From positions 53,174,091-53,238,090 of the forward strand of contig NC_053044.1 of the NCBI RefSeq assembly GCF_003473485.1: 64,000 nt of DNA, given 5' to 3'. Source of the stretch: Medicago truncatula. Its lineage: Eukaryota > Streptophyta > Magnoliopsida > Fabales > Fabaceae. Positions 56,844-64,000 of the stretch are shown here, one piece after another. The stretch's first letter is position 1. Each line of letters opens with the position of its first letter. Position numbers and translations under genes: made by a program. The notes beneath the pieces are model-generated. The model saw nothing but the letters and a program-made list of their open reading frames with translations, searched no databases and was not told the origin of the DNA.

Positions 56844-59164
56844 TTATTTTGCCAAGCTATCCAAAAAGCTTTGCAACTCCTTCAAACCTTCAGCAGAGAA
56901 GCTCCTGTGCACTCTGGAGCGTGGTGCTACCAAATTCGGTGGAGGCTGCTGCTGAAAGCAAACCACAACAACCGCTAAATTGTCTCCACTTTTTCTCTTC
57001 AAGGCCTCATCAACCAGATCCTTGCTGCAAACAGCTGGGTCGTTATGCTCCTGAAGCCTGCGCCGTGCAAAATCTACAGCATTTTGGCTTCTAAAAACAT
57101 CCCAAATCCCATCGCAGCCTATGATGAGAAATTCGTCCTCGGCAGTAAGTTTTGTAGTCATGAGCTCAGGCTCTGCACTGAGTGGTCCACCATCTTTGCC
57201 TTTCATTCCTTCCATGTGCCAGTCACCAATAGCTCGAGCAACATTAAGTTGCCCGTTAAGATACCCATCGTAGACAGACCCCCCAGATGCCTCGATACGC
57301 CTCTGCTCTTTCATGCAACCTGGTTTGTGGTCTCTTGACATGTCAATTGCTTTTCCACGACGGCACAGCACTGCTCGACAATCTCCAGCATTTGCCACCA
57401 CCAACAACCTACAGTCAGAAACTACAATCAGCATGCAACTTATCACATTATCACATGTATGTATATGATGTCATGTCAGAGCAAGAGCATGAAAATGGAA
57501 ATATGGGCCAACTTTTGTAGCAGACCAAAAAGATCCCAAACCTCAATTAGATTTATGTCTTTCGTACTTCCAAAAAACACAGTAAAAAAAATAATCATAC
57601 TTTTGGTGCTAATTTAAAGAAGAAGAAAAGGATATATGCTCAAATTATTGAATATCAAAATCCTGACCTTCCTATAACAAGAGTGGCCAAAGCAGTGGTG
57701 CCGGATGCAAGGGCAGCATTGAGAGAACAAGCTTCCGCAAATGCATAGTCTGTTTGCAGAAAGGCGGAAGCAACTATCCTTTCAATATCCACTGGGAAAT
57801 CTTTATCCTCGAGAATGAACTTTGGCAAATGATTGCAAGCAAAGTCAGCAGCATGCTTTCCACCGTGCCCATCAAACACCTGACCAAGCCATTCGACATA
57901 TAACGTTACTTGACTTTTCTAAGCAGTTTAAAAACAAATGCAAGCAACATAAATAAACCTATCTATTCTTGTCAGCTGTAAAAACTCCATAGCTAGTAAA
58001 GGCGCATCTAATATGTGTTTATGCACATTGGTCCACACCAAAGGTAAAGCAACACCAATTATAAAATAAGATTAGCATGTGAACTAAGATTTGCAAAGAA
58101 CTTCCGAAAGATGCCATCAGATGTGCAGAACATGAGAATGAAAAAAGACAACGGAGGAAAAGAGAATAATGGCACATGAGGATGTCAACGAATAAAAAAT
58201 CATGAAGAAAAAATGAAAATCCATTCCAACAACTATCATATCAGTACTCCAATCAAGATAAGCGCCAAGGAGAGAGAGAGAGATATATACCCCATAGAAA
58301 GCACTTGGTCCATCTATATGTTTGTTGAGCCCATGGCCCTGCCTAAAATTGTCAACACAAACATACACATCCTCCATATTTGACCGGAACCCTATATCAG
58401 CACATCCTCCGGAACGGAGCTTTGGAAGGAAATCAGACTGGAAACCTTCAGTAACATCCTCAGCAGATACATCAGACAACTTCATTTTCGTCTGCTGATT
58501 TTTCCGTGAAAGAACACATCAATAAAATGAAGAAAAAAATTGTAGAAAGATGAACTTTTTTCAGTGCAGAAATAAACTTATACTACTCCAGAAATAACCC
58601 TACTAAAACTGATAATCAATAATCAATCCTAAAGTTGCAAACTGAACCCACAAAACATAATCAACAGCTAATCATAATGAGATGAATAAATCATAATGTT
58701 GTTGCCGTCTAATTTTCAACTTCCCCAATCTCTCTTTCCCAACAAAAAATTCCTTCTATTCTAGTCCTAGATTCTATCTACATTAAATACCAAACCAAAG
58801 CTTAAACTATACGCTCTCAGTACATCAAAGTGACAAATGGAAACAAAAAAAAGGAATGAAGTTAAAAAAGTAGAAATGAAGATAAGAATCATTTTAAGAA
58901 AAGTAATAAATGCTGTAATAACTGTTCCAAAACAAGAAAAGTAACATCATTATCACAATGAAAACACAAGACACTAAAAAACAAAGATTCGTTTCTTACA
59001 AGAGAAGCGTGGCGAACAAGAGATTTTCTGCATGGTAAAACAAGAGGATCATTGCGTTGACATTGACGAAAAGCAGAAGCAATAGATGAATTAGGATTTG
59101 GAGGTCGAGTCTCACTAGAGCTTCTACCTTCACTGAAACAATTCACACCTTCAATTTCTTCCAT
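56844..59164 (-). CDS. Protein phosphatase 2C
   Basis: Four exons (59164-59000, 58491-58291, 57879-57668, 57408-56844), all phase-consistent, encode 380 residues. The PP2C catalytic domain starts near residue 85. It has GFRSNMEDVYV (first metal Asp), VFDGHGGKHAA, SGTTALAT, ANAGDCRAVLCRRG, SRDHKP, VARAIGDWHM, EFLIIGCDGIWDV and GDNLAVVVVCF, so all metal-binding residues appear intact. It removes phosphate from Ser/Thr with Mn2+/Mg2+. The ~75-residue N-terminus (Ser/Pro/Arg-rich) and short C-tail carry no clear targeting signal. From memory it is closest to the Arabidopsis PP2C27/49-type proteins, not the ABA co-receptor clade A. The exon-2 acceptor could also be 3 bases upstream (cag|CAG), which adds one Gln. 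Convergent with the ABCG gene. Confidence 0.92.
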
Positions 59165-59817
59165 TTTTCTTAACCATAAGATCCAAACTTCAAAAATACA
59201 GACCCAGTAACCAAAATTCGAAAATGGGTTTAACCCAGATTGTAAAAAGGAATTGGGTTATCAGAAAAAGTGTAAAAATTAGGTCTTTTTTATATGTCGG
59301 CGATTCAAAGGGTGGTTTGACGAATGTGGAGATTTGTTTGAAAGGGTTCGAAAGAAAGGAGTGTGTTGGGAAAGAGGAAGAATGACCGTCGTAATTGAAG
59401 GCGGTGGTCGGTGGTCGGTGAGGGTTTGGGTTTCGAAGATGCGGTGGAATGAATGAATGTGTTTCCTTGTTTTATGATTTGTTTTTGCAACGGCACAACC
59501 CTTTTTTGAAGGGGTACTTATGTTTTGTAGTATAAAGAAAAGGTACAATAAATAATGAATTTTTTTTAAGAAAAATAATGATTACATGTTTTTTTAGACA
59601 TATGATTATGTTTTTTTTTTAAGATAAAGATCGTGTCAATAAGAATGTCTTTTCTCTCAAAAAAAAAAATGTCTTGTAAAAAACTATAATTGTAAGAATG
59701 CTCCTCAACAAAAGAAAATAATAATAATATTAATAATAATAATAAGTGAATTTTAGTTTCGGTTGTTATTAATAATATTTCATTTTAGTTTGTTCAAAAA
59801 AATATTAATAATAATAA
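59165..59817. other. PP2C leader/promoter region and AAT microsatellite
   Basis: The 300 bp upstream of the PP2C ATG are GC-richer and include 'ggtggtcggtggtcggtgagg', probably 5' UTR/promoter. Further out, (AAT)n tracts occupy 59718-59744 and 59805-59824. No other gene. Confidence 0.5.
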
Positions 59818-59826
59818 TAATAAAAT

Positions 59827-60813
59827 GAGTTTTTCTATTAACACCTTATATATTTCTGGTTACATCCAATTTTTTTAAAAAGTTTTTTATAATACCAAAA
59901 TTGTCCTTTTATATAAATTTTCTTAAAATCTTGATTTCATTTAATGTCACTCTAAAATTCCACTCTCTTTCACCCACCAACGATCAAACAATCCTGATGT
60001 TCAATTAATCTCTATGGAAGATTAAAGAGTAAATCAAAACATCTTTCATTCATACTCGATTGCATATAAATAAGTGAATTTTTTCTTCTTTTTCAATAAC
60101 GCTGGTTTCAATTTTCTTCTTCTTATTCAACTGCAATGTACGACAGTTTCAGTTTTACATTGTTGAGGTTAACTTAAATTCAGTTTAAATAGGTTCATGT
60201 AAACTTAGTTTACATAATCTACTTAAACTTAGTTTACATAACTTACTTAAACTGAGTTTAAGTATGTACACTTAAACGCAGTTTACATGAACTACTTAAA
60301 TTAAGTTTACATGTACATACTTACTGATATTACGTATAATCATTGAACAAGGTTGAACTTTTAGATGTACACTTAAACTCAGTTTACATGACCTACTTAA
60401 ACTGAGCTTACATGACCTACTTAAACTGAGTTTAAGTCAGTTTACATGATCTACTTAAACTAAGTTTAAGTATGTACACTTAAACTAAGTTTACATGACC
60501 TACTTAAAATAAGTTTACATGTACATACTTAAACTGAGATTACATAGAATCATTGAACAAGGTTGAACTTTTAAATGTACACTTAAACTCGGTTTACATG
60601 ACCTACTTAAACTGAGTTTAAGTATGTACACTTAAACTCAGTTTACATGACCTACTGAAACTAAGTTTACATGACCTACTTCAACTGAAAAGAGATTTTA
60701 GGGTGTAACCAAGAAAAAAGGAAGATGCTTTTTGAAAATTAAATTTTATGAAAAGATAATTTTGTCATTTTGGGATGCAACCAAGATTAAACAGGTGTAA
60801 TTAGAAAAAACTC
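59827..60813. mobile_element. Mutator-like TIR element carrying a minisatellite
   Basis: The ends read GAGTTTTTCTATTAACACCT on the left and GAGTTTTTTCTAATTACACC from the right, both followed by a 'tggttrcatcc' block. Flanking 9-mers taataaaat (59818-59826) and gaataagat (60814-60822) match at 7 of 9. The interior is largely the tandem array at 60180-60700. No transposase. Confidence 0.6.
60180..60700. repeat. Palindromic minisatellite (AAACTNAGTTT units)
   Basis: About 20 copies of a ~20-24-bp unit, consensus acttaaactgagtttacatg, in which 'taaactnagttta' is itself a palindrome. A ~200-bp higher-order block is repeated: 'cattgaacaaggttgaactttt' occurs twice (near 60340 and 60550). Confidence 0.85.
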
Positions 60814-61087
60814 GAATAAGATTGACAAAACTCATTAATTTAGAGTTTCTTTTTCCTTTGAATAATTAGTAACATGGTTGAAAACATTTCGAAACAAACA
60901 AAAATGCTTAAATGAATATGTTTAAATTTAGGATTTAAAACATTTGGTAGTGTAAAACAATTTTATACTAACATCTAATAAAAACACTTTTAGAATAGTA
61001 TTTTAAAAAGATAAACTTTTTGAGATTTAGTTAAAAATGTATTCATCATCACTCGATTATTTAGAGTTATTTTATCATCTTTTCATA

Positions 61088-61367
61088 CTCCCTCCGTCCC
61101 AAATTGTATGACGTTTTAGCTATTTCACACGTATTAAGAAATGTAATTAATATTGTGTGGGGAAGATAAATTATGAGTTGTTTTACAAAATTATCCTTAA
61201 TAAATGGTATAGAAAAGATAAATGAAATAATTGAAAGAAGAGGGAGTAATTAATAGTTAAGAATATAATAGGAAAATTAACATTAATATTTCATTGGTTT
61301 TGTAAAGCGGCATATAATTTGGGACAAATTTTTTTTCCAAAGCAAGATACAATTTGGACGGAGGGAG
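61088..61367. mobile_element. Stowaway-like MITE
   Basis: A 280-bp element with TIRs CTCCCTCCGTCCCAAATTGT (right end, inverted: CTCCCTCCGTCCAAATTGTA), inserted at TA (61086-61087, 61368-61369). Classical Stowaway termini; no coding. Confidence 0.85.
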
Positions 61368-61488
61368 TATTTAATTATCTTAAAATAGATTTAAATTTTG
61401 AAATTAGTAGCATGCACAATCTCATTGAACACCACAACTCATCTAATTAAACTAGTGATCTAGTACATGCCTTCTTTCCAATAATAAT

Positions 61489-61671
61489 GGAGTTGTGTTA
61501 TTTGAATAACTATTTAAGTGATAATTTTTATGACAACCATAAATTTACAAAGAAAAGGAGGTATTGGCACAAAAACCAAAGCAATAGAAAAAAAAAAAAA
61601 ATATAATATGAATATGAGATAGAAAGTTGTCACAAAAGTTGTGCAAAAATGATTGTTTAAATATCATTTCT
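61489..61671 (+). mobile_element. MITE (GTTATTTGAACAA family), copy 3
   Basis: Same family as 41941-42121 and 42184-42354. It starts 'gttgtgttatttgaataac', carries 'tattggcacaaaaaccaaagcaatag' and ends 'gattgtttaaatatcatttc'. Confidence 0.7.
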
Positions 61672-61679
61672 GTAATAGG

Positions 61680-63716
61680 TGATAGTAGTAATGCTGTTGT
61701 TGAGTTGAGTTGTAATCATTAGGCACAGTGCAAGCTGGAATTGAAGTTTTTTGATTGAGCTGCATCAACCAAATATTGGTTGTTCACCAATCACGACACG
61801 TTGACACCCCTTTGAGTCAACTCAACATCAGGTTATCATATACACATTTTTTAAACTTAAAATTTCATGTAATAGTAGTAGCAGAAACAGATATTATACT
61901 GTTTTATTCTAACGAAATTTGCTGTCAAAAAACAATCAAAGGTATTATAATTTGTACCACCATCGTATAAGTAAGAAAAATATCTTTAGACTTGAGAAAC
62001 TTTTTTTTTTTAATTTTATAGCCTACATTTTAAAATTCTAAAAAATGTTTTTTTTTTAAGTTGAATTTATTTTTTCTGATAAGTGCTCTTATAACATGTG
62101 TTTGCATGATATGATGCCGTGAATTCAATCAAACTCACAAATAATATGATTTCTTGGGCAAAATTAGTAGCAACCAATAAATAAAGTGATCAAACAAACC
62201 GCAAACAAAAAAAATATAAGATATAAGATGAAGGAAAAGGAGAATGAGAACGAGCACCGTAATATTTATTTATTCAATTCGGTCTAAATTGACCTACATC
62301 TGAAAGACAATGGCTCTCAAATCCACTATCAATGTTACAAAATGAAACAAGGGTGACAAGATACTCAATGATTTTACTACCAAAGTGTTTTCCAACCCAA
62401 GAATCTATTCCAAAAGAAATCAACATTTAATCTTTGATTTTACAGGGATCTCTTCTTTTGGTAAACCCTAGTTTGCCTCACTCCAACTTCATGGTAGAAC
62501 TGAAAACAACACCTTGTATATAAAGGCATCTCTCAACTTATCTTGCATATAAAGAAAACAACTTTGTAGATTACAAGACTTGCCGAGCAAGAAGGTAAAC
62601 AAACGAAACTGCCGTTTTACTTGTTTTACACTTCAAGAAATAGCATTTTAACTCGTATCTCTTATCGGAAAGAAAAAAAACTACTTTATATTTACGCTTT
62701 TTTGATGAATGAGTAACTTTAAATTAAAATAATTTTAAACCACAGATAACATGATCTTATAAGTAATAGTGTACATTTGGACAGATTTTTCAAAAATTAA
62801 CTATGAAAACATGCAAATATTAGTCATATCTTCTCAAAATATCTTGGATCTGGGCCTTATGTACTAAGTCCTTCATAAGAAGCCTAATCTGTGATAAACG
62901 GTGCAATATGTCGTAACAATCTTTTCATGTAACATGTTAGAAATGTTGAACAATGCAAATAACACAGATAGAAACAAAACATGAGTTTTGTCATCTATGA
63001 CAAATTTAGTGTCAAAAATTCACAACTAAAATAAAGTTTATGACATAGGATCTAAATTAAGAAACTTTTGACGAAGGCATGAACTATTTTGAAATATTAA
63101 TAGAGTTATGGACTAATTTGAAAAACACTTATAAAGACAGGGATCACTTTAGTGATTTACTCAATTTATTTGGTATTGATCAATCAATCTCAAGTTTGAC
63201 GACTACTTAGCTAACGAGTTTTGATTGCACCGAAACTCCATCGGCATCGGTACAATGAAATGAAGTTATGAAAAGTAGTCCTAATTAGTAGTTACAGGTG
63301 GTAGGAAATTAGTACAAAATTTCTTTTGTTTGGTGGTAGTTTAGTTTGAACTTGGAAAGTTGATTAAGCCAAGTTTCATACATATTGACGGTTGTAGGTT
63401 TAGCAGACGTCCAGACCGTGACTCCTCTTGTGTCCTCTACGTACTTTACTTGTTGCCAACATTGTTGGAGAGACGCCAAAGCAATATCAACATGACTCAT
63501 GGAACCTGCTAATTAGACTCAACTCAACCCCCTCCTCCAATCACAATTTGCCACTTCATCAGTCCATCCTTTTCACTCACAGTTACCGTGCTCTGACCAT
63601 CCATCCATACATACACACCAATTTCTCTACTTTACATTATTTCATTACACACGCACCCTATAGAAGAATATAGATACATTCATTCATTCATTTGACATTT
63701 CTATTTTCTGCTTCCC
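61680..63716. other. Intergenic, no gene seen
   Basis: AT-rich. Open frames at 61755-61970, 63309-63500 and 63428-63673 overlap or lack protein features. No named repeat was recognised. Confidence 0.45.
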
Positions 63717-63724
63717 TATATATA
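63717..63724 (+). promoter_or_regulatory. Probable TATA box of the last gene
   Basis: TATATATA about 106 bp upstream of the ATG at 63830. The TA/CA microsatellite that follows (63778-63800) would be in the leader. Confidence 0.4.
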
Positions 63725-63829
63725 CTTTATACAATACTCGTAATAATTAATTAATTTATAGTTGAACATCATACATAATATATATATATACACACACACA
63801 TAGAATCTAACCTCTCAAGTAGTTCCACC

Positions 63830-64000
63830 ATGACATCAACCAGTTGCTGCCTCCGTCTTTACCCTACAACTTCAAACGCTTCTCTCATCCCTAAAAACTC
63901 ACCTCAACTTTCCTCGTAAGTTTTTATTTATTTTTAATTTAATGCTTATTTATATTGGATCACAATTAATTAGTAGATCATATGATCATGTCTATTAAGT
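63830..64000 (+). CDS. First exon of a gene cut by the window end
   Basis: ATG at 63830 (context accATGac) opens a frame of 28 codons plus 2 bases to a GTAAGT donor at 63916; the rest lies in intron 1 and beyond the window. The peptide MTSTSCCLRLYPTTSNASLIPKNSPQLS is Ser/Thr/Pro-rich without acids, typical of a chloroplast transit peptide. The product cannot be named from this. Confidence 0.5.

Overview
This 64-kb window is AT-rich plant nuclear DNA. It has long multi-exon genes with GT..AG introns, many small transposon remnants, a nuclear tRNA-Gly gene and a plastid-DNA insert. A DUF2775 'organ-specific/ST' repeat protein, a USP-type BURP protein and families such as GGCTTAATTACA-ended Mutator MITEs point to a legume, most likely Medicago or a close relative. 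That assignment is inference. No CRISPR array, operon or prokaryotic feature is present.

Layout. 1-1.9 kb: 3' part of an unidentified minus-strand gene, with a hAT-like element filling an intron and a Mutator-like MITE breaking an exon. 3.2-9.7 kb: a retroposed segment, a 1.5-kb fold-back, a small MITE, a copia gag remnant and a SINE. 10.3-11.3 kb: a secreted EG45-like (plant natriuretic peptide type) protein. 11.9-13.4 kb: LINE remnants. 14.7-20.2 kb (minus): a complete 12-exon ABCB/P-glycoprotein transporter. 22-24.7 kb: a Mutator-like element and an unclassified retro-element rich in ATCGTGNCACGAT palindromes. 24.8-28.2 kb (minus): the DUF2775 repeat protein with a G-box promoter. 29-38 kb: three related TIR elements, a SINE, a LINE and a BURP gene. 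38.7-42.4 kb: Helitrons, pseudogene fragments and an inverted MITE pair. 43-46.6 kb: a small, probably plastid-targeted protein of unknown function, whose last intron holds plastid ndhH DNA, a LINE and a fold-back. 47.4 kb: tRNA-Gly(UCC). 49-56.5 kb: a 24-exon ABCG/PDR transporter with a mutated splice donor. 56.8-59.2 kb (minus): a PP2C phosphatase. 59.8-61.7 kb: a TIR element carrying a minisatellite, then two MITEs. 63.8 kb to the end: first exon of a further gene.

The genes are independent transcription units and no shared pathway is evident. The two ABC transporters (ABCB export/auxin type and ABCG/PDR) belong to different subfamilies and are not duplicates. For the host genes, every exon/intron junction was chosen by hand from GT..AG signals, and reading phase was checked across each junction. 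The ABCB, ABCG, PP2C, BURP, EG45, DUF2775 and 43-kb gene models all give continuous frames of normal family length. The most unusual observations are the ABCG exon-14 donor (GT to CT) with an in-frame cryptic donor exactly 33 nt downstream; a 32-bp copy of ABCG exon 12 that forms the acceptor of the preceding intron; the ndhH insert; a duplicated intron/exon fragment of the 43-kb gene; and the three-member TIR family with unrelated interiors.
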